NCBI GenBank assembly: GCA_017893485.1 | Contig: CM030364.1 | Span: 202,461,292 to 202,525,291, forward strand | Source: Hemerocallis citrina | Taxonomy: Eukaryota > Streptophyta > Magnoliopsida > Asparagales > Asphodelaceae | DNA length: 64,000 bases | Reading direction: 5' to 3' | Part shown: one piece after another, positions 11,089 through 24,481 of the stretch | Position numbering within the stretch: the stretch's first letter is position 1 | Layout of the letters: every line of letters begins with the position of its first letter | Program-made: the position numbers and the translations under genes | Notes under the pieces: model-generated | The model's input: the letters and a program-made list of their open reading frames with translations, nothing else | Database searches by the model: none | Told to the model about the DNA's origin: nothing

Positions 11089-12270
11089 CTGCAACAACAC
11101 CCTCTACTGTCTCAGCATTTGCAGTAGTCAGGTTGTAAGCCTGACCTCTTTTGGGGGCAGCAATCCTCTGACCGACAATCTGGGGCTGAGGAGGAAGAGA
11201 TGGCCTGACTGGACCATGAGCTGGGGCTACTTTTTGAACTGGACCCTCGGCTGGAAGAGCCATCCTCTTCTATGGGCAATCCCATACTGAATGGTCAGTA
11301 GCACCACTTCCAAAACAACAGCAATTGGCGCACCTGCAGTCTCTGTGCACATGCCCTGGGATTTGGCAAAAGTCGCATAAACCATCGCCCCTAGGAATAG
11401 CAGGTGGGTAGGGAGCTGACCTTACTGGATGGGCTGGAACATGCCTCTAAATTGGCCCACCAGAAGGCCTAGCAATAACAGCAGAGTGCGGAACAGTCCG
11501 CTGGGAAGCAGCCTACCTACCATGAGCCTGCTTTTGAGCTCGAGCTGCCTCAAGAGCTTCAGCATAAGTACACAAGCAAAGGGAGACAAGCTGCACCTTA
11601 ATATCTCGCTCAAGCCCCAGCGTGAACCTACGAGCCCTGTCCCCTTCGTTTGCCACAAGAACGGCTGCGAAGTTGCTAAGTTTGGTAAATTCTGCTGCAT
11701 ACTCATCCACATACCTGGAGCCCTGTTTCAAGAATGTCTCATGTTACAACATTGTATGGACAATATGTAACAAAATTCCAATATGGAACAACGACCAACC
11801 TGTTTCAGGACCAGGAACTATTGCTCCATTTCAACTCGAGTGCTGCTAGGGAAGAACTTTTCTAAGAAGCTCCTAGTGAACGTGGCCTAAGCAATAGGCC
11901 GTTCGAGCCTTTCAGACTCGGACCTCTAACAAATATGGGCCAGGTCCACCAACTGGATGGTTACCACATCCACTCTATCAGCATCGGCAACTCTTGCTGC
12001 CAGAAGCAATTGCTCAGTCCGGATCAATCACTGAGTGCCGGAGAATCTGTCAGGATGCAGCCTCATGAAATCCGTGACTGTATCCGGATGGTAAGGGAAA
12101 GCTGCCTACATAGGCACAGAGGGAGGCGGAACCCGGGCAGCTTCCAAAGCAGCCATCATAAGGTCACTGTGGTTTTGCTGCATATTGATCAACCGTTCCA
12201 ACACATTGGTAATGGCTTCAAGCCCGAGCTAACCTTCCTGAGGACGAGAAGTGGAACCTCTGCGAGCCAT
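11089..12270 (-). pseudogene. E1 gag with zinc knuckles
   Basis: The start ATG at 12268-12270 reads MARRGSTSRPQEG, equal to the E3 gag start. The capsid region is recognisable by the VDEYAAEFTKLSNFA motif (around 11700) and the FTLGLERDIKVQL motif (around 11620). Zinc-knuckle Cys/His residues follow at about 11260-11375 (CDFCQIPGHVHRDC, then a second knuckle ending DHSVWDC). Several stops interrupt the first 450 bp, the first being a TAG after 13 codons. The 77-bp intron-like insertion at 11723-11799 splits the capsid region. Gag would form the virus-like particle. Confidence 0.85.
11723..11799 (-). other. Intron-like insertion in the E1 capsid region
   Basis: On the minus strand a 77-bp insertion starts GTTGGTCG after the codons for LKQ and ends GAAACAG before the codons for GSRYVDEY. 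Removing it restores a continuous capsid reading. E3 carries a 110-bp insertion at the same codon (58146-58255) that shares a TGTTGTAACA-like core. Confidence 0.65.
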
Positions 12271-12416
12271 AGTCTGCACAAGAATAAAAAACAATTAGCA
12301 TCAAGATCAAAGTTGATTAGTCATGTATGCATGGTCTGTGTACTGTTGAGCCAATCCTAGGTCGAGCCAAGCTTGTCTAATATATCAGTCAAACTAATAC
12401 ATTAGCCAAAACTGGT

Positions 12417-12428
12417 ACTCTGATACCA
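12417..12428 (-). other. E1 primer binding site (initiator Met tRNA type)
   Basis: TGGTATCAGAGT on the minus strand, 10 bp from the end of the 5' LTR. It matches the standard TGGTATCAGAGC primer site of plant LTR elements primed by initiator Met tRNA, with one change. Confidence 0.85.
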
Positions 12429-12438
12429 CTAAAAACCT

Positions 12439-15400
12439 TGTCACGCTCTGCTTTCCAAAAAGGAGATACTAAATACGGATACGTAACTAAGTCCAGCGAA
12501 TGATTTTCATCATCCATAAGCTATCAAGATCCTTACAACATTTCACAGGAATATCAGAGTAAGAAGCGAGGAGAAGACAATCACGCACGCATATATGAAT
12601 CAATACACCAATAGAAATTTACTTGAAACAATGCTTAATAAATTTTAAATAAACCAGATCTGAACAAGTCAATAATTCAGGGTCACGTTGCCCAATACAA
12701 AATAATCCAAGTAACAGATACATTTATTCAAAATAAGCAACAGGAAATAATGATAATAAAAACTCTAGCATCTAGAATCTCAGGTCACCTACTCCATCGG
12801 ACAGTTGGTCACCATAATCTGCAATTTAATAAATTGCAAGAAGAGAAAAAAAGAAAACAAAACGCCCGTCAATACAAGTTACGGGCCGCTTGTAGTGCAG
12901 GCACAAGTACAGCAAAGATAAACAAATATAGAGTAACAGTGGAAGCAAACATAGCCTGTAATAGACATGGCAACAAAATAGAACAACTAGCATGAATCAT
13001 GAACAGAATCAAGTAATGTGGTGAGATAACAGGTGTGTATAACATGTGACAGGTAACAGGTATCATACAAGTAGGTAATCATGTAAGAGGTGGCAAGTAG
13101 CATGTACAGGTAAACAGGTAACAGATGAACAGGTAAACAGGTAAATAGGTAGCATGTGCAGGTAAGTATACAACAGGTATTATGTCAAGTCAAGTCTTGT
13201 ATTTATTACTATCTAGGTAGCACTTCATGCGTCCCAGGTTTTTACCACATGGTTGCTACATACATGCAAATTTTGTTTAGATCTAGTGGTGGGTTTCTAT
13301 AGGGCCGTGTACTCAGGCGTCATGTAACAGGTAACTGGAAAAGATTCATGAATCAGATAGGTACACGAATCAACCGATTCATGCATCAACAGGTTCATAA
13401 ATCAACAGGTAATAGGTACACGAACCAACAAGTTCATGCATCAAAGCATAAAGTACAATAGGTTCACGAATCCACAGATTCATGAATTAAACATAAAGTG
13501 CAACGGTTCATGTCTCAACATGAATCAAATATAAAATGCAACAGGTTCATGTATCAACATGAATCAAATATAAAAAATGGAAAACACGGGCCCCTGCTAA
13601 GGTCTTTCCCTTAACCCCAACATGATTACTTGTTATTATTATTAAACAGGCATATACGTGCACAAAACAGAGCAAGAGTAACATGGCATGAACAAGTAAC
13701 AGGTTCAGGTCAGAAGATAAACAGGTATAGGTGAAAGGCCACTCATAAAAGATTAGAGCAACGAAAATTCTAGTTCAGGACAGCAAGACAGTATCACACT
13801 AAATCTGGGATTGCCATTGCCATAAATATGCAAATATGGATCCTTCAGAAAATCTGGAAAATAGAATCTCGGCCGAATCCAGCGATTATGTATAAGTCAT
13901 ATGTATTTCACAAAAACAAGTCTCAAAACAGAATTGTATCCAGGAAACATGTTCAACCAAAAATCAGAAGTTTGTATTCATAAATAGAAAAATGACATAA
14001 AACCTTACTGATTAAATCTAAGAAAAATCTGGGTTATTGCCTAGTATGTTTAGTATCAGAAAATCAAGTTTCATAATTTTTCATCATAGATAGAATAGTC
14101 AAGTAAAATCAGAAAGCAGCAAGATACAGTAGTTTTGTAAATCTAAAATCGTAAACACAACAGTGCTAAAACAGCAGTAGATTACAAAATATATATCAAA
14201 ATCCCGATCCGTCAAATGGGTGATAAAATAAATACAGTACTCTACAATTCATATTCACAAAGTTTTTATAAAAAGCAAATCGGATCAGGTCGAATTTAAG
14301 GTTCTTTACTGAACAACATGAAAATTCTGCATGTATAGTAGTTGTTTGCAAGTATAGAATAGTTTATAAAAGTTGTCAATTAAATCCACAAAAATTAGGG
14401 GTCAATCCAATGAAGTCTATTTGTACTCCAAAAAATATTGGATCAAAATATTATCTTTAACATTAGTATAAAAATAAATTACCACACAGAATTCATACAA
14501 AACAGAATCTGAAATTTTCTATATCTCTGTAGTAAAATAGCAATAACTTGCAACTCATAAATCGAAACTGAGATCTGTCAGAAATTCTAGAAAGTAGACA
14601 GAATTCTCTATAATTCATATTCACAAATAATTTTCATATACTGACTTTAATAGGGTCTACAATACTGAACAAAAACTGGGATAACAAAACTGAAATCTTC
14701 TTCGAGCATAAAATCAACTAGATCATATGAAACACATCCAAATTATAACCAAACATGAAATAGGGTATACTAGATGTCCAAGCAACATGGTATAGGGTAT
14801 TTTACAAGTCTACTACGAGTTATACTATGATTAACACAAGCAAGCATACGACATCATACGAACAACATGCATGCATACATCAAGAAGTGATTATCTCTAA
14901 GTTATTTCATGTCGTGTGTGTAAAGAGATAACTACGGGCAGATCAACACATAGAGACAAGATATAACAGGGATTTTGCACAATAATTGTCCCTAGAACAC
15001 AACTACACTACAGGCAGTATTTAGTACTTGTATTACACAACAAAAAGAATACAAGTTACTTGCCTTATAGATGACGACGAAAATGACAAAGCAAGAACAA
15101 GAATAACGGGAGCAGATTCCCGGGTACGAACTTAATGAACAACGAACCACGAACCAATAACTAACACACGATCACAACGAGATCCAACACACGCACATGA
15201 GAGAGAGAAGCGGAAGGTGTGCGCTACGAGGAGGAGATGATGGCAACCAAGAGCGACGCGGTGGGAGTGCTCGCTGCTGCCGGCTGTTGCTGTCAATGCA
15301 GGGAATATAGCACATCACGCAGGGGGCATCGAGTGCAGTTTGCTGCGTCGTCGAGAGGAGCACAGGGCGCACGAGGGACAATGGATGGGCTCACGGCATT

Positions 15401-16021
15401 GCAACTGAAGGAGGGCAGCACTGCGGTGCATCGAGATGGAGGGTGCAACACCGAAGGAAGCCGACCAGGAGGTGGTCGCGAGCAGGGAGGCAGGAGGGGA
15501 CCAGGGGGTCGCGAGGGGGGCGACTACTGGTCGACGCCGGGAAGGAGGAAGGTGGCGATGGGAGTGGGTAAACAGGAGGTAGGGGATGAGGCGGCTGAGT
15601 AGGGTTTTGGTGAAGTTAGGGTTAAACAGGGGTAGGGATATATATAGGGTATTATGGATATTAGGGTTAAAGAATAGGGTAACGGGTATTGGGTAGAAGA
15701 AATAAGGATCCAATGGGGATTGAGTAGAGTTTTTGGGTTTGATAAAAGAGATCCAAATAGAATAAAATGGGAACAAAATGACTAAATAAAATAGGACATG
15801 AACAATTATAGAATGGGCTCAAAATAATAGCTTGATCAAGCGAGACGAAATAATAAACTGATAATTGAATCAAGAACTCAAGTAAGAAGACGACAAATCA
15901 AATAAATGGATATATAGAAAATGAATATCCAATACACAGTTCAAAAAGAGGTACAATGTGAATAAATACACAAAAAGAAAAATACACCCATAAATACATA
16001 AAATGAAAAACAGGGGTTACA
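12439..16021 (-). repeat. E1 5' LTR
   Basis: Right copy of the E1 LTR, 3583 bp. Compared with the left copy it has many substitutions and several indels, so the insertion is old. It holds the TATATATA promoter region near 15638-15650 and the GC-rich leader at about 15220-15560. Confidence 0.9.
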
Positions 16022-16237
16022 ATAAGGGTTAGGGTAAGCTAGGTGGTAAATCCCAACATTCATAATTTTGGTAGGGTTCTGGTAGGGTTACAGGGTTAGT
16101 GTAGGGTTATGAGTAAGGTTTTGGTGGTGGTTACTGGTTAGTGTAGGGTTATGAGCAGGGTTTTGGTGGTGGTTACGGGTTAGTGAAGGGTTAGGATAAT
16201 GTCTGTATAAACGATTGAATCTATTAGATAATACATG
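16022..16237. other. Telomere-like GGGTTA-rich tract
   Basis: Irregular repeats of TAGGGTT, GGTAGGGTTCTGG and GTGTAGGGTTATGAG. It is the continuation of 1381-1478 after the E1 insertion. No gene. Confidence 0.5.
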
Positions 16238-19200
16238 TGTAACCCCCATTTCCGCCAATTGATATTTTCCGTGTGTTTTCTATAATTTAATTTTTATAAA
16301 GTTATTTTGTGACAAATTCATTTCAGATCTTGTATTAAAGTATTTTCTAATCAAAAATTTTATTCATTTCGAATAATGGTTTATTTTGATCTTATTTTCT
16401 ATAACTTACTGATCGACTATTTATATTTGAGCCTAAAACAAATATATTATTGTTATTGGTTTATTTTAATAAAATTGTTAAACTCGAGTATTATTTTGTT
16501 GTATGATATTATTATTTTTATTATTTTAATTATTAATTGTTAAGTCCTGATTATCTAATTAAAAATTCATCTTTCGAATTATTTTATCATTATACCCGAT
16601 CTGATTTTCTTGGCGAGTTCCAATTTATTGTTAAGCTCAATTCATATTATTTCAATTGTATTATTTATTTATTTAATTGGATTGGAATTTTTGTTCTTGA
16701 ACTATTTTCTCTTTTATTGGGTTATCCATCTTGTGGATTTTATTTTATTGAATTGTGAATATTTTTATTTGAACCCTATTGATTTAGATCTATCTCTTAT
16801 TTGAACCCTATAACCCAATTTCGTTTGTTCTTGACCCAAAACCGCTATTATTGGATCCTAAACCACTAACCCAACACCCTATTTGTTCCCTATAAATACA
16901 ACTCTATTGCAAACCCTAAAAATTGCACAATTTTGAAATCCTAGCCGCTTAATCTCTTTCCTCTCTCCTCTTTCTCTCTCCTCTATGTTTCTCTCTCCCC
17001 GTCTGCAGCCAATCCCGCCCAAACCCATTACTGCTTCTTCCCCGGCCAACTCTGGCCACCCCCCTTGTCAACACACCTTCGGCGACCACCTCCTATCCCT
17101 CATCGCCACCTCCCATCGCCGCCCTGACCTCCTAGCGCCGCCACAAAGCAGAACCCAACCCCCAACCCCTCTGCTGCTCCTCCCTATTCTAATTGACGAC
17201 CACCAGCGCCGCCGCCCTACCTTGCGTCGCCTCCAGTCGACGTCGTCCCTGTTCGCACTGCCCACCGTCGCCGTCGGCCAGCCACGAAGCCTTTCACTGT
17301 TGATGCTGCTGTCTCTTTGTGCTATTTGGATTCTATTTTACATGTATATTGCACGTGTTATTGTGTATTCGTGGGTTCGTTGCTTTGGGATTCTTATCCC
17401 GTTATTCTTGGTATTCGATTTCACCGTTTATAAGGCAAGTTACCGTCCTCTTGAATTGTTAATTGTATCAAATTCATGTTTTGTTGAAACTCTTGTAAGT
17501 TGATCTCTTTGTTATTGTATTATCCATTGTTCATCTCTTCGTTGGGTCGATTGGGGGTTTACACGATCTAACCCCAATATTCTTGAAATTGTGCCACTTT
17601 TGACTCTAAAGTTTGGATCTTTCATGAGTGCATGTAGAATTGATAATAGGGTTAACCGTATAATCATGACCCCATTAATTATTATAGAGACAATTGCTAG
17701 GTTGTATGTTGTTTGATCAATTGATGGTTGATTGATGATAAATTACTGTATGTATGTGTTATAATTTTGTTTATCATGTTTTTATACCCTTCATGCTGAT
17801 TGAGAAGTTTATCGACTAGTAGAATTGATACCCATCATGTTTAATTATTTATTTCATGAAAAATACCCAAAACCTGTATATTGCTTGCTGGCCTGTATGT
17901 TGACTGCTGTATTTGAACAAGTAAACGATCTTAAAATGAATTACTTTCTGAACAAGAATTGTAGCCTTATCTTTCTAGTTTCTAGAACATCTTGAATTTT
18001 TGAATTCTGAGTTGTATAGCAAAAGTTATGCCCATTTTACTACAGCTATGTTTTTAAATTCCAGCTTCTCAGATTATTGTATGATTCATGTCCAAACAGT
18101 AAATAGGCTGATCAAATGATAAAATCTTGCTCTGAAATTTTCCAGATTGTTAGTAATCATGTTTAGGAGTCCAGAAAATATTTGTAATGAATTTATTATG
18201 GAGTTTTTACTGTTTCTAAAATTATAACAACATGATGTCGAAATTCTGCTTGAACATGAAATCTGTAAAGAACAATGTGATTGACCTAACTACTATTGTC
18301 GGAATTTGAACTTTAAATATGCGTTGCAACCGTGTGAAAGTCTAGTTTCTAGAATTTCTGATAGATTCAGTTTCCGATCTCTTAAATAGGGGAAACTGCA
18401 TTTTTGTATAGACTACTCTTGCTGTTCAGAATTTTATATTTCAGTTTTTGATAATTTAATTGATCCTACATCGTAGTATTGCATGAATCGAAGTGTGTAT
18501 ATTGCATTGCATGATCCTAGTGTCATATTGTCATCATTCTAATTTCCCTACTTCATGTTATCACCTTTTTATGCCTCTATTGTTATTATTGTTCATCCAA
18601 TGTCTCGATTTGTATATTGTATTGTTGCATTAATAAAATAATTAACAAGTCGGGGTTTAAGGGATTGACTTGAGTAGTGAATAATATAGTGACTGTGTCG
18701 GCCATTGTTTATCGATTGATTGTGGATCGCTAACTACGGCACCCCAATCTCTCGTGTATTGCATCAATGAATCGTATCAATGTATCAATGTGCCAATGTA
18801 TCAATGAATCAATGAATCACCGTAATGTATCGAGCAACAATATTGTACCGTATGAGTGATAACCGTACCGACACATGATCTATAGAATTCACCACTCGGT
18901 CTAAACGAAATTGATTGTATGCATCGAACTTGTAGTATGGGATGCAGTAGTACATGCATTAGTTAGGATTACAATGAATAATAGACTTAAGAGTTTGCAT
19001 CACATCGGCATTGCATATTGTTCACTATTTTTCCTATTGATATCAAATATTGTCTAAGTGTTATTGATACCATTGAATATTATTACTGAATATTGAATCA
19101 TTGTTTATAACCATTGCATTAACCATCGTTGATGTTGATTATTGCTTTCGTGTCATTTTATTGATTCCTATTGATCCATTGAATTCATTGTTATACCGTT

Positions 19201-19663
19201 ATTCCATTGTTCCCTATTTTGTCAACTTGCTGTCCATGACTTGCTCTAAGGACAAATTTTCTTCTCTTTTTAGATGAAGTATTCACGGGTAATGAATGAG
19301 AATTGCCTGCTGGGATTGGAGAACAAAGATTCAGAAGTTTTAATGCTTTTAATTGCTTATTATTTTATCAAACTTAATATATTGAGACTTATTATCTATT
19401 TGTGGTTGGGTTATTATAGTATTAGGCTTATGTCCCGAATATTTTTATTAGTCTTTCCAGACGTTGGTTTATTGTATTTGGATATTTCATATTGTTTATT
19501 CCAACTATTATTGTTCATGAGATTATTATTATTGCCTGTGCAATTGTTCTGTATTGATTATATTGTTGAGTTGATCAGATAAACAGTTTATGAATGACGT
19601 TAGTCATTCGCTGGGCCAATATCATGCACTCGTATTCCGTATTTTCGGAAAGCGGGCGTGAAA
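16238..19663 (+). mobile_element. Solo LTR of a Tekay-like element (plus strand)
   Basis: It starts TGTAACCCCCATTTCC, typical of this group, and ends near GGAAAGCGGGCGTGAAA, where a standard ...CGTGACA end is expected. The same CTCGTATTCCGTATTTTC-type tail ends the E3 LTR at 57493. Inside are TATAAATAC at 16891, a CT-rich leader and a GC-rich block (16985-17290). No coding domains or second LTR copy flank it, so it is a solo LTR. A clean target duplication is not visible (ACATG before, AAATA after), so the 3' end is approximate. The open frame at 16985-17503 is a composition artefact. Confidence 0.7.
16891..16899 (+). promoter_or_regulatory. TATA box of the solo LTR
   Basis: TATAAATAC about 0.65 kb into the LTR, followed by a CT-rich stretch (16955-17000), as in an RNA polymerase II core promoter. 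Confidence 0.55.
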
Positions 19664-20004
19664 AAATAGGACTAGTTCAAATCGAGAGAGTACATCCCTG
19701 TTCAGATTATGTCAAGTTACTCATTACCCGCCCCTAACCGTACCGTTAACCCCAACCCTAACCTAACAAACTCATAACCCTCACCCTACCCTTTACTCGA
19801 ACATTTGGTATTGTTTCAAGCTTTCCATATTAATTTTGGGAGATTCACCACTTGATTATTAGACTTTTTTCAATACATTCAATTGTTTGTGCTGGATTCG
19901 AATATTATATTTTTGGTAAATTTTTTTTAACATGGACAAATAAAATAATAATTAAATTTGTCTCTACATTTTAAAATCATTTTTTACTAATGTAAACGAC
20001 CAAA
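19664..20004. other. Spacer with CCCTAACC-like tract
   Basis: AT-rich sequence with a degenerate telomere-like C-rich tract (19725-19795), opposite in orientation to the tract at 16022-16200. Original centre of the inverted repeat. No gene seen. Confidence 0.45.
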
Positions 20005-21070
20005 ATATTATGGATTAGGGGGGTATGGTTAGGGGTTAGGTGTTAAGCTGAATAGGTATACACTTTCCCGAAGAAATTATATATTAGGGGTAAAAAAAAA
20101 TCAAAAAAGAAGATCATCTTTTATTTGCTGCTAGATATTTAAGCATTTAACCTTAATGATTGTATTTTGTTCATTTAGGTGGCTAAAAATAGAAATTAAT
20201 AAAATATAGAGACGATATACAAGCATATGAATGTCTTTGGTGTACAGTTCAAGAGACACTGTTCGTAAAGAGTGGAGAGATAGTTGTAAAAAACAAAAAA
20301 AAACAAAAATCCAATTTAATCATATAACCTAGGTCGTTGTTAGTGACAACGGCCTAGGTAGTAAAAAATTTGATTTTTTGATGAGTTGTTGCTCCTTTTT
20401 GCATGGCCAAGACAGATAGCAACACATAAAAATCCAATTTTATGACTATAACTTACGCCGTTGTTGGAGACAACGGCCTTAGTTAAAAAAAATTTGGATT
20501 TTTGATGAGTTGTTGCTCCTTATGGCTTGCCAAGATAGAGAGCGACTCATCAGAAATCCAATTTTTTGAATATAACCTAGGCCGTTATTGGCGACAACGG
20601 CCTAGGTTAAAAAAAATTGAAATTTTTTATGACCTACTACTCCTTTTGGCTTGGCCAAGACAGAGAGCAACTAGTAAAAATCCAAATTTGTTCACATAAC
20701 CTAGACCGTTGTTGGAAACAACGGCCTTAGTTAAAAAAATTGGATTTTTGATGAGCTGTTGCTCTTTATGGCTTGGCCAAGACAGAGACAACTCATCAAA
20801 ATCCAATTATTTACATATAACTTAGGTCGTTGTTGGAGATAACGATCCAGATGAAATTACATATATCGCCTCAATTTATTGATAAAACCTAGGTCGTTGT
20901 CTTCAACAACGGCCTAAGTAAAAAAAAATAATAATAAAGACAAGTTAAAATAGCAGCTACAACAGCTACACTACTTTCTTAAAAAATGCTATACATAATC
21001 CCATCAGCAACAACAAAACAAAAACACTTCAATCGCACCAACATGTACAATTAACAACAAAACCAACATT
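20005..21070. repeat. Right arm of the large inverted repeat
   Basis: Reverse-complement counterpart of the left arm at 1-1425: GGATTAGGGGGGTA at 20010, the AAGCATTTAACCTTAA region near 20150, the hairpin array at 20300-20930 and the ACATGTACAATTAACAAC region near 21045. The match fades toward the PMD gene. Confidence 0.75.
20300..20930. repeat. Tandem hairpin array (right)
   Basis: About five to six units of ~120 bp alternate a GGCCGTTGTTGGAGACAACGGCC palindrome core with a GATGAGTTGTTGCTC / GAGCAACTCATC palindrome around CTTGGCCAAG. It lies 3' of the PMD pseudogene and mirrors 340-1130. The same GGCCGTTGTT palindrome recurs twice at the other side of the PMD locus (28120-28200), which suggests these are the two subterminal regions of one element. 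Confidence 0.8.
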
Positions 21071-24000
21071 AATAACAACAAAAAAATCAACAACAACAAC
21101 AAAATTAACAATCAGCACAAAATAACAACAACAACAACAACAAAAATTAACCATACCTCAACAACAACCACAACAAGTTCTATCAATTACTATCAACAAC
21201 AACAAAAAATTAACGAGGAAAAAAACTGTATCGGGAAACACTTAACCACCGGGTGTGTAAGTTTGTGGTGCTCGCCTCTTCCGAGCAGGTTGTCGCCACC
21301 GGATTGCGGATGAAGCTGCGATAATTTCTTCTTCTTCTCCCTCATCTTGTCTATCTCCAACAACACTTTCTTCTTGCTCTTCTTCTTGCTCTTCTTCTTG
21401 AGGTGGAGATGGAGCATGATATTGTCATTGTTGCCCCGGGATAGATAGCCTACCCCTCACTCTCTTACGTTGCTGTGTACATAAGTCTTATCCAAATAAC
21501 GGTTCAAAGCTTCACCATCTCCTAAAACTACTAAATTGCCCTGACATGAAGAGAGCATCTTCTGAGTGAACTTCTTCATAGGTTGGACAGCATTACTTTT
21601 GAGTACCCGCGCGCATTCTTTTGTCATGTCCCATGTATTATCGATCTAAAACACAAAAAACAAGTATATTAAACACTGTCCAGTTTGTAATAAATTTAAT
21701 CATTTTAAAAATAAGGAAATTTCAATAAAATTTAATCATTATACTCACCAATGTACGTATAGATGATGCATTCGGTTGGAACATGGGTTGTGAACTAGAA
21801 TATGCGAGTGGTGGTTCAATCTCTCTCTCCTCAATTGGTAGTTGAATACCAACAGGTAGTTCTGTATTCCGAGAGATGTACAAACGTGTAATAATCTTGT
21901 ACCAATCCATGTACTTCATTTGTTGCGTGCCATCGTACAGGGGAACTTCATCAATTACAAGTTCAAACCGTCGCTCAATCCAATCTGCAACATGAGCATG
22001 GTAGAAATCTGCCAAATCATGGGTAGGCATACGACCGGTACCCCTAACAGCATGTACTCAAAGTTGTATAGGTTTTTGCTTAGTTCAGGTACATTTTGTT
22101 GAAGACCAAATTGTCGAAGGACTCTATCCGGCCGTGGATGCTCCACTGTACCAAAGTTGATGAGTGGAGCCATCGTCATCCACAACTGCGACCTAGTCAT
22201 GCACACCGGTGGTAGTCTTCCCACCCACTCGGGTGTATACGGTACCCAACACACGAACTCTTCTCGTAGTTGGTTGAGTTCGTCTTTGCAGTAAGTTAGT
22301 ACACCTTTTGGGTTGTCTCTATAACTCTGTCTACCTGCCCAATATACACCTAAAGGTGCTAACATATCCACATTTGTTGCTTCGGCTATCCAACCATCTG
22401 CCGGTCTCGTAATTCGGGGACGACCCAAGTGTAGATGCTCCCATGAACAAATCTGTAACAAGGCCATCCGACCGGTCATCTCGGTTCCATCTAACACTAC
22501 TGAAAACAACATCCTGTACAATGTTGCTAACGCGCAACTTCCCCAATTGTACCGGCCAGCTAAGCCTAGGTCGGCGAGCATTCGTACATACATAGGTGGT
22601 ATGGTATCTCCGGATAAGTTAGGCAAGATAACCCCTCCAAGCACCGTTAGAATGTACGCTCTGGTGCAGCACTGCACTTCGTGGTCAGTTGATTGCTCAG
22701 TCAACCTCTCTTCAAAATATTCCTTCAACCAAGATAGTCAGATTGATTGTCCGATAAAAATAAGCCTTTCGTCCTCGTCCTCATCATCAAACTCTGCACC
22801 GAGGAGTTCATTGCACAATTCTCTCTTATCAAAATTTATATTACCCGTCACGGCCATCCCATCTATTGGAAGACCGAAGATTATCGCTATATCCTATAGC
22901 GTCACCGTCATCTCTCCGACCGGTAGATGGAATGTGTGTGTAACGCCCCGAATCCCAAATACACTGAATTCGAGATGTTCTACAGGATCTTTCCACTTCA
23001 TTTAGTACAATTTTACAAGAAAATTTGAACTTTTCACTTTACATCAGAGTTACAATAAAATATTATACTTTACATTGCACGGCGGAAGTAAAATTTACAA
23101 CAATTAAATAAATGTACAACAACATGGTATAATCTTTAAGTATCCGTTCCTCTTTAACCTTTAACATGTCATTTACCTGCATATAAGACTGTGGGTACGT
23201 TAGTTTATTCAACCGACGAACATTATACACGGCTATCCTCTCTATGCCGGAAATAGTATAACTTATTTTCCATATTTACCAAACACAAACTTGTCACATA
23301 TCAAACTAAAGGGACTACCCTATTGATGTCGTGTTGTGATTGTGCACTTAGTCCTTAATGCAATTATTTATATTAGATGACACTAATGTGCACTTGTTCG
23401 GATTCTATGCATCCCATACTACATAGGTCTGAGGGCAAGCCTCTTAATCGTTCTTCATCTTCTTAGGGTTCAATCCCTCGCCATGACTTAATCTACTACT
23501 GTAACTACGATGAGTATCCTAGATGATCTATGAGTATAAGTACGTGCACCGGACCCTGGAGGGGAATTCCACGCCATGTCTTGACTCATCAAGCATGCAT
23601 TCTGTGGCAATTCAGCCTCCTCCCTGAACAGGATCCTCTTGCAGTCACCAAACATCCCACAAGCGTGGCTAAAGTCCGATCATTACTGAGTTGTGTCCAC
23701 GCCATGTCTTGACTCATCAAGCATGCATCTGTGGCTCACACACCCGCACCGTAAACTCTAGTTCTCATACTCGTGTTTTCTCTCACTTTCATCACGTCTT
23801 CACTATGCACTATTCTTAATTTAATAGAATCATGAATAAAATCAAAGCTCTAGAGTTAGCCTCTCCACTAAACCAGACTTATTCATTTATTCAAACATGA
23901 CCAACCTTGGTCTTTCATTTCAATATTTCATTTCATTTCTTTCCAAGTGCCGGGGGAGACTTAGCTACTCTTTTGTTTCATTTCCAATTCACAATTTCCA

Positions 24001-24481
24001 AATTGAGCATTTCTAACTCATAAATTCATATTCATAATCATAACAGATTTCTTTTTCTTATAGCATGATCTCTGAATTGTTCAATAGTCCATAATCATAC
24101 ATGGAATTATATACTTCATCAATTATCAACTTTACATTAAAATTCGCATCACTACGAATATTCACATTTAATATCTTTCACACTATTCACATATGAGAAT
24201 AATTCACATCCATCACATAATATAATTTCTTACATTAACCTCCCAATCCTCCATTTCAAGTTCTTTTTGCAAGTTATAATTTTCACACAAAAAAATATAC
24301 ATATAGAACCATAGTTCTATTTACACATTTTATTCTCAAATCATACTTTATTTCATGCAAATAATTTCCAGATTATTTTTTTAAAGTCCTACATATTTTT
24401 AGAAGAATAGTCATATTTTTCTCATAATTTTTTGATAACTAAAACACCCAAAAATATATTTTTTTCAATCTTGCCGAGGGC

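Larger units (their letters stand above)
1479..16021 (-). mobile_element. E1: Ty3/gypsy chromovirus, Tekay type, degenerate
   Basis: A complete but decayed LTR retrotransposon on the minus strand. Its LTRs are 1479-5103 and 12439-16021 (about 3.6 kb), each running TG...CA on the minus strand (TGTAACCC... to ...CGTGACA). The flanks are ATAGG (1474-1478) and ATAAG (16022-16026), a target duplication with one mismatch. An initiator-Met primer site follows the 5' LTR. Domain order is gag, double zinc knuckle, protease, RT, RNase H, integrase, chromodomain, with very long LTRs, as expected for Tekay. Stops, frameshifts, a Tyr at the protease Asp, an Asn in the RT FIDD box and a replaced integrase segment make it non-functional. 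E3 belongs to the same family. Confidence 0.9.

Noticed and set aside
16022..16200. True telomere array
   Set aside because: The GGGTTA repeats are irregular and short and lie between transposon sequences.
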